Source: Oscillospiraceae bacterium (GTDB taxonomy: Bacteria > Bacillota > Clostridia > Oscillospirales > Ruminococcaceae). From it: DNA of 44,504 bases. Numbering within the stretch: the stretch's first letter is position 1; the number at the start of each line of letters is the position of its first letter. The stretch is from NCBI GenBank assembly GCA_020054675.1, contig JAIHAL010000014.1:1-44504 (forward strand), written 5' to 3'. Of the stretch, positions 24,787 through 31,948 are shown one piece after another. The translations under genes were made by a program, and so were the position numbers. The notes beneath the pieces are model-generated. The model saw only the letters and a program-made list of their open reading frames with translations. It did no database searches and was not told the origin of the DNA.

Positions 24787-25713
24787 ATGGCAAGACGGAA
24801 ATCCAATGATTCTTCCGAAGAAGGCGGAAGCTGGCTTGATACTTACGGGGACATGATTACTCTTGTGCTTACGTTCTTTGTGCTTTTGTATTCAATGTCT
24901 TCAATCAGCCAGGAAAAATATCAATACATAGCTCAGGCTTTTTCCTCTATGGGGAATGTGATAAATGCGGTCGTTGCAGGCGAAGTAAAGGTTGACGAGC
25001 CTCTCGGGAACCTTGTTGAGGAGGCTCAGCTTAATGCGGGTGAAACTCCGGAAACATTTGACCAGCTTTACCAATATTTAAAGCAGTATGTGGAGGAAAA
25101 CAATCTCTCACAAAGCGTTGAAGTGACAAAAGGCACCGCAAATGTGTTCCTTAAATTCAGGGACAACGTGTTCTTTAATCCCGACAGCGATGTGCTCAGG
25201 CAGGAGGGCAAGGACATACTCAACGGCATAAGCGGGGGAATCAAGGCGGTTGACAAGTACATACTTGGAATAAGAGTCAACGGATATACCGCGGAGGCGG
25301 AAAATTCAACGGTAAATGACCGCGACCTCTCAACAGGAAGAGCTAATGCGGTGCTTAAATACTTGGAAGCACTCAACATAGTTGAAAATGCAAAATATTC
25401 GGCGTCAGGATACGGCAAGTACCGTCCGGTAGCGCCAAACGACACAGAAGAAAACAGGCGCCTTAACCGCAGAGTTGAAATTATAATAGCAAGAAACGAC
25501 GTGGATTACTCTAATCCCGATGTTATAAAGGAATTTTTTGAGGTTGAATATGGCACAAATTTTGTGGTGCCATCCGGTGATGAAAAGCTTGGACCTGAAA
25601 GCAGCGGAACTTCCACAGATGCTTCCAATGCATCGTCCGGAACGGACAGCGGAGATTCCCAAAATTCATCCTCAAACGAAAGCACAGGCAATGAAAGCTC
25701 ATCAAATGGCTGA
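24787..25713 (+). CDS. motB: Flagellar motor stator protein MotB
   Basis: A 308-residue stator protein. One membrane segment (about 21-42) carries the ion-binding aspartate D22 in the family pattern WLDTYGDMITLVLTFF. A plug/linker follows, then an OmpA-type peptidoglycan-binding domain (about 120-240) with GYTAEAENS and the NRRLNRRVEIII block. The C-terminal 45 residues are a Ser/Asn/Gly-rich low-complexity tail beyond the OmpA fold, which is unusual in length. GGAGGTGG precedes the ATG. The 104-base gap after motA contains TATGATAAAAT-like words that might form a weak internal promoter. Confidence 0.95.
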   Translation: MARRKSNDSSEEGGSWLDTYGDMITLVLTFFVLLYSMSSISQEKYQYIAQAFSSMGNVINAVVAGEVKVDEPLGNLVEEAQLNAGETPETFDQLYQYLKQYVEENNLSQSVEVTKGTANVFLKFRDNVFFNPDSDVLRQEGKDILNGISGGIKAVDKYILGIRVNGYTAEAENSTVNDRDLSTGRANAVLKYLEALNIVENAKYSASGYGKYRPVAPNDTEENRRLNRRVEIIIARNDVDYSNPDVIKEFFEVEYGTNFVVPSGDEKLGPESSGTSTDASNASSGTDSGDSQNSSSNESTGNESSSNG

Positions 25714-25773
25714 AAGAACTGACAGCAGGTCTTAAAACAAAATTTTTTATAATAAAGGGGGCGGGGCGGATTT

Positions 25774-26778
25774 ATGGCAGACGTTCTTACTCAAAGCCAG
25801 ATAGACGAGCTGTTGAACAGTTTCAGCGCGGTCGGTTCGAAGGCGTTTGAAGAAATAGAGGAAACGCAGCCGGACAAAAAGGCAAAGGTGTACGACTTCA
25901 GAACGCCCAAAAAGTTTACAAAGGAAAAATTAAAGGTAATTGATGGAATTTTTGAAAATTATTCAAGGCTTTTGTCCTCTTACCTTACGGGACTTATGCG
26001 GCTTTACTGCAAAGTTGAGGTGCTGCAGATAGAAGAGCAAAAGTATTTTGACTACAACAACGCTCTTCCGGATTATGTGCTCATGTCAATCGTAAACCTT
26101 GGCATAGAGGATAAGGATATTTTGGATACTTCAATAATTTATCAGCTTTCAAATCCGATAGCCTATACCATGATGGACAGACTTATGGGCGGGCATGGAA
26201 ACTTTTTCGACCAGAACAGGGATTTTACCGAAATAGAAGTAAATCTCATGCGGGATATCCTTACAAAAATGATAGCCCTTTTGCAGGAATCATGGTCCGG
26301 ATATTTTGAGATAAAGCCGGTTATGACTTCGCTTGAAACAAATTCAAGGGTGATACAGACAATAGCACCGGATGACATTATTATCCTTGTAATGCTTGAA
26401 GTGGAAATAAGAAACATTAAAAATACCATTTCCATATGCATACCCGCAATAAATCTTGAAAGCATGATGGCAAAATTCTCCGACAAGTACAGCAACAGGA
26501 TAAACAAAAGGTTCGATCCGGAAAAGGAAACAGAAAGACGCGAGGAAATTTTGCAGGGCATAAAAAATACGCCTATAAAAATCGATGCGGTGCTTGCTGA
26601 AACTCAGGTGGACCTTTATGATATACTCACGCTTCAGGTAAATGACGTAATTCCGCTTAATGTTCCCATAGATAAAAATGTAATGGTGAAAATAGGAAAC
26701 AATCTTTGGTTTGACGGCAAGCTGGGAATTAAAAACAACAGGAAAGCAATTAAGATAGACAACATTTATAAGAATTGA
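25774..26778 (+). CDS. fliM: Flagellar motor switch protein FliM
   Basis: A 334-residue C-ring protein. The N-terminal CheY-P-binding peptide is present: LTQSQIDELLNSF (5-17). The CheC-like middle domain (about 45-230) contains GLMRLYCKVEV and the GGHGN loop, and a SpoA domain closes the protein (about 255-334). The ribosome site is AAAGGGGGCGG. It directly follows motB by 60 bases; fliL, which often stands here, is absent. Confidence 0.96.
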   Translation: MADVLTQSQIDELLNSFSAVGSKAFEEIEETQPDKKAKVYDFRTPKKFTKEKLKVIDGIFENYSRLLSSYLTGLMRLYCKVEVLQIEEQKYFDYNNALPDYVLMSIVNLGIEDKDILDTSIIYQLSNPIAYTMMDRLMGGHGNFFDQNRDFTEIEVNLMRDILTKMIALLQESWSGYFEIKPVMTSLETNSRVIQTIAPDDIIILVMLEVEIRNIKNTISICIPAINLESMMAKFSDKYSNRINKRFDPEKETERREEILQGIKNTPIKIDAVLAETQVDLYDILTLQVNDVIPLNVPIDKNVMVKIGNNLWFDGKLGIKNNRKAIKIDNIYKN

Positions 26779-26791
26779 GGTTGATGGTTGA

Positions 26792-28165
26792 ATGAATAGC
26801 GAAGCAGAAATGAACGCCGCGGCGGCTGGCGAAACCCTTGAAATCGAAGGCTTCGGCGCTGCGGAAAAGGACGCTATCGGTGAAATACAAAACATCACCA
26901 TGGGTTCCGCGGCCACTGCTGTTTCAAATCTTCTTAACGCAAAGGTTTGGATTACAACCCCAAGGGTGTCGGTGGTTAAGGCAAAAGACCTTACTTATAC
27001 CAATTTGGAGCCTTCCGTTCAGGTCAGGATTGAATACATAAAGGGAATTAAAGGTTCTTCAATCCTTGTTTTAAAACAAAGCGACGTCCAGCTGATATTA
27101 AATCAGCTTATGGGACAGCCGCTGGTCGTATCGGATGATTTTGAATTCGATGAAATGAACATAAGCGCCGTGTGCGAAGTCATGAACCAAATGATGGGCG
27201 CTTCGGCAACGGCTCTCTCAGAACTTATAGACACCCAGATAGACATTTCCACCCCAGAGGCTACCGTAAACAAGGAGGAGGAGAAAAAACAATTCCCTCT
27301 TTCAACCCCGGAAGATTATGTGGTTCAAATTGCTTTTCATCTCACCATAGACGGAATAATAAACAGCGAATTTATTTCAATACTTTCTATTGACCTTGCC
27401 AAAAGCATGGCGGAAAAAATGCTTGCGGGATACGGAAAAGACCTTGACAATGCTCTTAATGCGCCAAAAGAAGAGGCTCCGGCGCAAAGCCAGCCGGCTT
27501 CCTCAGGCGGAGGAGGAAATCTTTCAGACGAGGAGATTGCAAAGCTTCTTGGCAGCGTAAACACAAATCCGCAGGGGGGAGCACCTCAACAATCGCCGCA
27601 GGCTCCGCCGCAAGGGGGAGGAGGGGCTTATCCTCCGCCGAATTATTCCCAGCCCGCGGCAGATGCGACATTGGGAGGTTATCCTCCGCCGGGATATCCG
27701 CCGCAGTATGGATATCCGCCTCAGGGGGCACCTTATGCCGCGCCGGCGGCAGGAGCTTATCCTCCGCCATATCCGCCGCAGTATGGATATCCTCCGCAAG
27801 GATATCCGCAGCAGGTGCAAAAGGCTGGTGTCGGAATTCAGCCGGCTCAGTTTCAGAATTTTGAAAATTACGAAGTTCCTTATCTTTCACAGGAACAAAA
27901 TGACAACCTTAAACTATTGATGGGCGTTCCGCTTAACATTTCGGTTGAAATAGGCTCTACAAAAAGAAAAGTAAAAGAAATACTTGAATTTACGCAGGGC
28001 ACAATTATTGAACTTGAAAGGCAGGCGGGAGCTCCGGTTGACGTTATCGTCAACGGCCATCTTATAGCAAGGGGAGATGTGGTTGTCATTGAGGACAACT
28101 TTGCGGTAAGAATAACTGAAATTGTAAAATCAAGATTTCTGGATACTTTAGGAAATAAGGAGTAA
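26792..28165 (+). CDS. fliY: Motor switch phosphatase FliY with YPPQ-rich linker
   Basis: A 457-residue fusion of a CheC-type CheY-P phosphatase and a FliN/SpoA C-ring domain. Two phosphatase sites are intact: E31..N34 (GEIQN) and E129..N132 (CEVMN). The C-terminal SpoA domain is at about 370-457. Between them lies a linker of about 125 residues (226-353), rich in Pro, Gly, Tyr and Gln with repeats such as YPPQYGYPPQG. The peptide LSDEEIAKLLGSV (244-256), at the start of the linker, resembles the LSQxEIDALL CheY-binding motif that Bacillus FliY has at its N-terminus; here the N-terminus lacks it. 4 bases before cheY. Confidence 0.95.
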   Translation: MNSEAEMNAAAAGETLEIEGFGAAEKDAIGEIQNITMGSAATAVSNLLNAKVWITTPRVSVVKAKDLTYTNLEPSVQVRIEYIKGIKGSSILVLKQSDVQLILNQLMGQPLVVSDDFEFDEMNISAVCEVMNQMMGASATALSELIDTQIDISTPEATVNKEEEKKQFPLSTPEDYVVQIAFHLTIDGIINSEFISILSIDLAKSMAEKMLAGYGKDLDNALNAPKEEAPAQSQPASSGGGGNLSDEEIAKLLGSVNTNPQGGAPQQSPQAPPQGGGGAYPPPNYSQPAADATLGGYPPPGYPPQYGYPPQGAPYAAPAAGAYPPPYPPQYGYPPQGYPQQVQKAGVGIQPAQFQNFENYEVPYLSQEQNDNLKLLMGVPLNISVEIGSTKRKVKEILEFTQGTIIELERQAGAPVDVIVNGHLIARGDVVVIEDNFAVRITEIVKSRFLDTLGNKE

Positions 28166-28169
28166 GAAC

Positions 28170-28532
28170 ATGGATAAGAAAATACTTTTAGTTGACGATG
28201 CAGCTTTTATGAGAATGATGATTAAAGATGCTCTTACCAAAAACGGCTACACCAACATTATTGAAGCGGCTGACGGAGAACAGGCATGCTTGCAGTATAC
28301 CGCCGAAAAACCAGACCTTGTGATTATGGACATAACTATGCCCAACAAGACCGGTATTGAGGCTCTCCGCGACATAAAGGCCGCAGACCCCAAGGCAAAA
28401 ATCGTTATGTGCTCCGCTATGGGCCAGGAATCAATGGTTGTAGAAGCTATAAAGCTCGGCGCGCTGGACTTCATTGTAAAGCCTTTTAAGCCGGACAGGA
28501 TACTTCAAACCGTTTCAAAAATTTTGGGCTGA
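28170..28532 (+). CDS. cheY: Chemotaxis response regulator CheY
   Basis: A 120-residue single-domain receiver that binds the motor switch when phosphorylated by CheA. The acidic pocket is D9-D10, the phosphoryl site D54 (VIMDITMP), with S82 and K104 as the conserved switch residues. AAGGAG precedes the ATG. It lies between fliY and fliO as in Bacillus. The histidine kinase cheA is not in this window. Confidence 0.97.
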   Translation: MDKKILLVDDAAFMRMMIKDALTKNGYTNIIEAADGEQACLQYTAEKPDLVIMDITMPNKTGIEALRDIKAADPKAKIVMCSAMGQESMVVEAIKLGALDFIVKPFKPDRILQTVSKILG

Positions 28533-28541
28533 TGATTTAAA

Positions 28542-28943
28542 ATGCCGTTTGAAATTGGGTTGCTCATCGTGTCGCTGCTTGGTGTGGTGGGGCTTATATT
28601 CCTCACCTACTACGGCGTCAGGTGGCTTAATAAAAAAGTTCCCGCATCCGGCGGGCGTTCCATAAAGGTGCTTGAACGAGCGCCGATTGCGCAGGACAAA
28701 TCCCTTGTCATAGTTAAAGTGGGCGAAAAGCATATGCTGCTTGGGGTTTCGCCGCAGCATATAGAAAAAATCGCCGACCTTGACGCGGGGGATATCGTTA
28801 CCGTTCAGGAAAGCGAATTTGTGCCGGGAAACTTTAGGGAGATTTTAAAGAAAAATTTCCTTGAACACCAGTTTGTAAAACCGTTATTATCTAAAAAAGG
28901 GCAGGGAGAACAAAAAGATGAAGACGAAAAAGGAAATCCTTAA
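28542..28943 (+). CDS. fliO: Flagellar biosynthetic protein FliO
   Basis: A 133-residue membrane protein that helps FliP assemble into the export gate. One membrane segment at about residues 5-24, then the FliO core: SIKVLERAPIAQDKSLVIVKVG and KHMLLGVSPQHIEKI. The tail is charged and lysine/glutamate rich. The ribosome site is poor: the start lies 9 bases after the cheY stop. The 3' end overlaps the 47-codon ORF starting at 28918. Confidence 0.9.
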   Translation: MPFEIGLLIVSLLGVVGLIFLTYYGVRWLNKKVPASGGRSIKVLERAPIAQDKSLVIVKVGEKHMLLGVSPQHIEKIADLDAGDIVTVQESEFVPGNFREILKKNFLEHQFVKPLLSKKGQGEQKDEDEKGNP

Positions 28944-29061
28944 AGGCCTTAGACAACTGTCACTACCACCGCTCCCGCGCAGACTACTGAACCTGCACAA
29001 ACAACAACTGCCGGAACAACATCCCAAAACGGAAACGGGGACAATAAGGATTCCATTTTAA
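28918..29061 (+). pseudogene. Out-of-frame remnant of the fliP signal-peptide start (47-codon leader ORF)
   Basis: ATG 28918 overlaps the end of fliO and has CAGGGAGAAC about 10 bases upstream, the expected start of fliP. It encodes MKTKKEILKGL, a typical positively charged signal-peptide N-region, but then runs into a nonsense frame (proline/arginine-rich) and stops at TAA 29059-29061. The frame that reads into FliP begins only after TAG 28950-28952 and encodes a Thr/Gln-rich stretch (TTVTTTAPAQTTEPAQ) typical of the region after a signal peptide. The hydrophobic core is missing and the frame is short by 3k+1 bases. TAA ends 2 bases before TTG 29064. Confidence 0.6.
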
Positions 29062-29063
29062 GC

Positions 29064-29714
29064 TTGCTTGACCCGAACGATACCAACGGCACGCTTGACC
29101 TTGTGCTGCTGATTACCGTGCTTTCGCTGGCGCCTTCAATACTTATTATGATGACAAGCTTTACAAGAATTATAATAGTATTTTCGCTTTTGCGGAACGC
29201 AATGGGAATCCAGCAGACTCCGCCTAACCAAGTCATGATAGGACTTGCGCTTTTCCTCAGTCTTTTCATTATGTCGCCTACTCTCGCAAAGGTGAACGAT
29301 GTCGCATACAAGCCTTACAAAAACGGCGAAATCTCAACCGTTGAGGCGGCTAAAAGAGCGGTTGTGCCAATGAAGGAATTCATGCTCAAGCAGACTTCAA
29401 ACGAAAGCATGCAATTCTTCCTTGACCTTGCCGGCGAGGAAATGCCTAAGGAAAATCCTGCGGAAAACTTAAAGCTTGAGGTCGTGGCTCCGGCATACAT
29501 AATCAGCGAAATCAAAACCGCCTTTACAATAGGCTTTCTGCTCTACATACCTTTCCTTATAATAGACATAGTGGTTTCAAGCACGCTTATGTCAATGGGT
29601 ATAATCATGCTTTCGCCGGCTATGATTTCTTTGCCGTTTAAGATTTTGCTGTTCATACTTGTGGACGGCTGGCAGCTCCTTTGCGGGGCGCTTGTAAAAG
29701 GTTTCAACTTGTAG
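29064..29714 (+). CDS. fliP: Flagellar export gate protein FliP (core; signal peptide lost)
   Basis: A 216-residue export gate subunit if started at TTG 29064. The conserved core is complete: VLSLAPSILIMMTSFTRI, RNAMGIQQTPPNQVMIGLALF and the C-terminal PFKILLFILVDGW, with about four membrane segments. Relatives are about 250 residues with a cleavable signal peptide; here that part is disrupted (28918-29063). The TTG has only AAGGA 13 bases upstream, but the 47-codon leader ORF stops 2 bases before it, so coupled re-initiation is possible. The T3SS relatives (SctR) lack a signal peptide, so the core could still work. Confidence 0.85.
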   Translation: MLDPNDTNGTLDLVLLITVLSLAPSILIMMTSFTRIIIVFSLLRNAMGIQQTPPNQVMIGLALFLSLFIMSPTLAKVNDVAYKPYKNGEISTVEAAKRAVVPMKEFMLKQTSNESMQFFLDLAGEEMPKENPAENLKLEVVAPAYIISEIKTAFTIGFLLYIPFLIIDIVVSSTLMSMGIIMLSPAMISLPFKILLFILVDGWQLLCGALVKGFNL

Positions 29715-29729
29715 CGGGGGTGCTTTCCA

Positions 29730-29996
29730 ATGAGTCAGGACCAGGTTTTGTCCATATTTAAAGAAGCATTTTGGGTTACGCTGCAAGTGGCGGGGCCGGT
29801 GCTTATCATAAGCATAATAGTGGGGCTTGTAATTTCGGTCATCCAAGCGGCAACCCAAATACATGAGCAGACGCTTACATTTGTGCCTAAGCTTATTGCA
29901 ATAGCTCTTGTGCTGCTGCTTACAGGCACTTGGGTGATGAATGTGATGAACGATTTTACAAAGCACATTTTTGAAGTCATAGCAAATATAGTCTGA
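29730..29996 (+). CDS. fliQ: Flagellar export gate protein FliQ
   Basis: An 88-residue protein with two membrane segments (about 17-37 and 52-72), a small helical-hairpin subunit of the FliPQR gate. The family pattern GPVLIISIIVGLVISVIQAA and QEQTLTFVPKL-type block (HEQTLTFVPKLIAI) are clear. GGGGGTG precedes the ATG. Confidence 0.96.
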   Translation: MSQDQVLSIFKEAFWVTLQVAGPVLIISIIVGLVISVIQAATQIHEQTLTFVPKLIAIALVLLLTGTWVMNVMNDFTKHIFEVIANIV

Positions 29997-30010
29997 AAAA
30001 AGGTAGGGCT

Positions 30011-30814
30011 ATGGAAGATAACAGCCTGTTTTGGGATATACTTTTAAACAATTATCAGACCAACTTGCTTATTTTTGCAAGGGTAATAGGGATTTTTGCC
30101 TTCAATCCGATTTTTGCAAGGCGGAATACTCCAACGCAAATAAAGGTGGGAGCATCCCTTGCGCTGACAATCTTTATCGCCGCTTCGGTGGCAAAGGGAC
30201 AATCGGTGCCGGAATACACCTCCCTCGGAGCGTTTGCCGTGGCGGTGCTCTTTGAGGCGTTTATCGGCTTTGCGCTTGGATTTTTAACGCAGCTTTTTCT
30301 AACAACCCTTTTGGTTGCGGGGGATATAATGGATACGCAATCGGGCCTTGGAATGGCAAAGATTTATGACCCTGCAAGCGGCCTGCAAATGCCGCTCTTT
30401 GGTTCGATAACCACGTATATGTTCATACTGTACTTTTTTGTCACAAACGCGCATTTATCATACATAAAAATATTTGCGCTTTCGTTTAAGGCAATTCCCG
30501 TGGGAACGCAAAGCATTGACCCGAATGCGGGAATGACCATTGTCAATTACTTCGGCACAGTTTTGACTCTTGCAATGAAAATTGCAATCCCAATGATTGC
30601 CGCACAGCTTATCCTTGAATTCTGTCTTGGAATTTTAATGAAGACTGTTCCGCAGATTCAGGTTATGGTGGTAAACATACAGGTAAAATTGCTTTTTGCA
30701 TTGCTTTTGCTCTTTTTGCTTGCGCACCCGATGTCGGATGCAATAGAAAGATATATGGATACAATGCTGCAAAGCTTGGAAGGAGTTATTGGACTTATTT
30801 CAAAGTCGGGTTAG
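30011..30814 (+). CDS. fliR: Flagellar export gate protein FliR
   Basis: A 267-residue membrane protein with about six membrane segments. It joins FliP and FliQ in the helical export gate. It has the family FARVIGIFAFNPIFARRNTP near the N-terminus, the DTQSGLGMAKIYDP loop, and the C-terminal LLFALLLLFLLAHPM. Length is typical (about 255-265). AAAAGGTAGGG precedes the ATG. Confidence 0.96.
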   Translation: MEDNSLFWDILLNNYQTNLLIFARVIGIFAFNPIFARRNTPTQIKVGASLALTIFIAASVAKGQSVPEYTSLGAFAVAVLFEAFIGFALGFLTQLFLTTLLVAGDIMDTQSGLGMAKIYDPASGLQMPLFGSITTYMFILYFFVTNAHLSYIKIFALSFKAIPVGTQSIDPNAGMTIVNYFGTVLTLAMKIAIPMIAAQLILEFCLGILMKTVPQIQVMVVNIQVKLLFALLLLFLLAHPMSDAIERYMDTMLQSLEGVIGLISKSG

Positions 30815-30835
30815 TTTTAGGGGGGATTATTAAAT

Positions 30836-31912
30836 ATGCCGGGCTCCGGAGCAGGAGAAAAAACCGAACGAGCGACCCCCAAAAAGCGGCGCGACGAGCG
30901 CAAAAAAGGAAACGTCTTTTCCAGCAAGGACCTTGTTGCGGCGCTGTTCCTCCTCATCGTCTTTCTTGTGCTCAAAGCGCTTGCGCCTTTGATGTACGTT
31001 ACATTTTCAAATTCAATGAAAACATGGCTCTCTCTTTGCGACGGGAGCTTTAAGCTCACCGATTCCGGAATGAAGAGCATTTTTATAGACATAGTTAAAA
31101 CTACTTTAATTATTGCCGGACCGGTTATGGCTGTCGCGGTGCTTTCAAATGTTATCTTTACCGGCGCACAGACAAGATTTATTTTTTCCGGAGAGGCATT
31201 AAAACCTAAATTCAGCAGAATCAACCCCATTGAGGGGATAAAAAGGCTTTTTTCGCTGCACTCCCTTGTGGAAGTGGCAAAATCACTTATAAAAATTGCA
31301 GTTATCTCCGCAATCATATATGACCACATAAAAAACAGCATCAGGACTATCGCAAAGCTTTTTGATGTGGACCTTTTAAGCTCGGTTGCTTATATTGCCT
31401 CGGAAATTTTTTCAACCGTAATGATTATTGCAATATTTTTCGTAGGGCTTGGAGTTTTCGATTTCCTTTATCAATGGTGGGAATATGAAAAAAATCTCCG
31501 CATGACAAAGCAGGAAGTCAAGGAAGAATTCAAGCAGACCGAGGGCGACCCTCAAATAAAAGGCAAAATCCGTCAAAAGCAGCAGGAAATGTCCCGCCGC
31601 AGAATGATGCAGCAGGTTCCCAATGCGGACGTTGTCATCAGGAACCCTACCCACTATGCGGTGGCAATACTTTATGACCCGGACAAAAACAACGCCCCCG
31701 TAGTAATTGCCAAAGGCATGGACTATGTGGCGCTTAAAATAATAGATATAGCAAAGGAACACGGCGTGACCCTTACCGAAAACAAGCCCCTTGCAAGGGC
31801 GCTGTATGAGGAGGTTGACCTTGGAAGGGAAATTCCGCCGACGTTTTATCAGGAAGTCGCCGAAATCCTTGCGTGGGTATATGACCTTAAAAACAAAAAA
31901 CTTCCTGTTTGA
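30836..31912 (+). CDS. flhB: Flagellar export substrate-specificity protein FlhB
   Basis: A 358-residue membrane protein with four membrane segments (about 31-55, 85-110, 150-165, 188-213) and a cytoplasmic domain that self-cleaves to switch export from hook to filament. The cleavage motif NPTH is at 270-273 in ADVVIRNPTHYAVA. The N-terminus (GEKTERATPKKRRDERKKG) is typical. GGGGGA precedes the ATG. Confidence 0.97.
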   Translation: MPGSGAGEKTERATPKKRRDERKKGNVFSSKDLVAALFLLIVFLVLKALAPLMYVTFSNSMKTWLSLCDGSFKLTDSGMKSIFIDIVKTTLIIAGPVMAVAVLSNVIFTGAQTRFIFSGEALKPKFSRINPIEGIKRLFSLHSLVEVAKSLIKIAVISAIIYDHIKNSIRTIAKLFDVDLLSSVAYIASEIFSTVMIIAIFFVGLGVFDFLYQWWEYEKNLRMTKQEVKEEFKQTEGDPQIKGKIRQKQQEMSRRRMMQQVPNADVVIRNPTHYAVAILYDPDKNNAPVVIAKGMDYVALKIIDIAKEHGVTLTENKPLARALYEEVDLGREIPPTFYQEVAEILAWVYDLKNKKLPV

Positions 31913-31948
31913 TGACATAACATAAAACGAAAGGAAAGCGCAGAGCAA

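Noticed and set aside
28918..28960. Programmed -1 frameshift joining the leader ORF to fliP
   Set aside because: The frame offset is right for -1, but slippage would have to occur at CTT-AGA, right next to an in-frame TAG, with no slippery heptamer; deletion or re-initiation is simpler.
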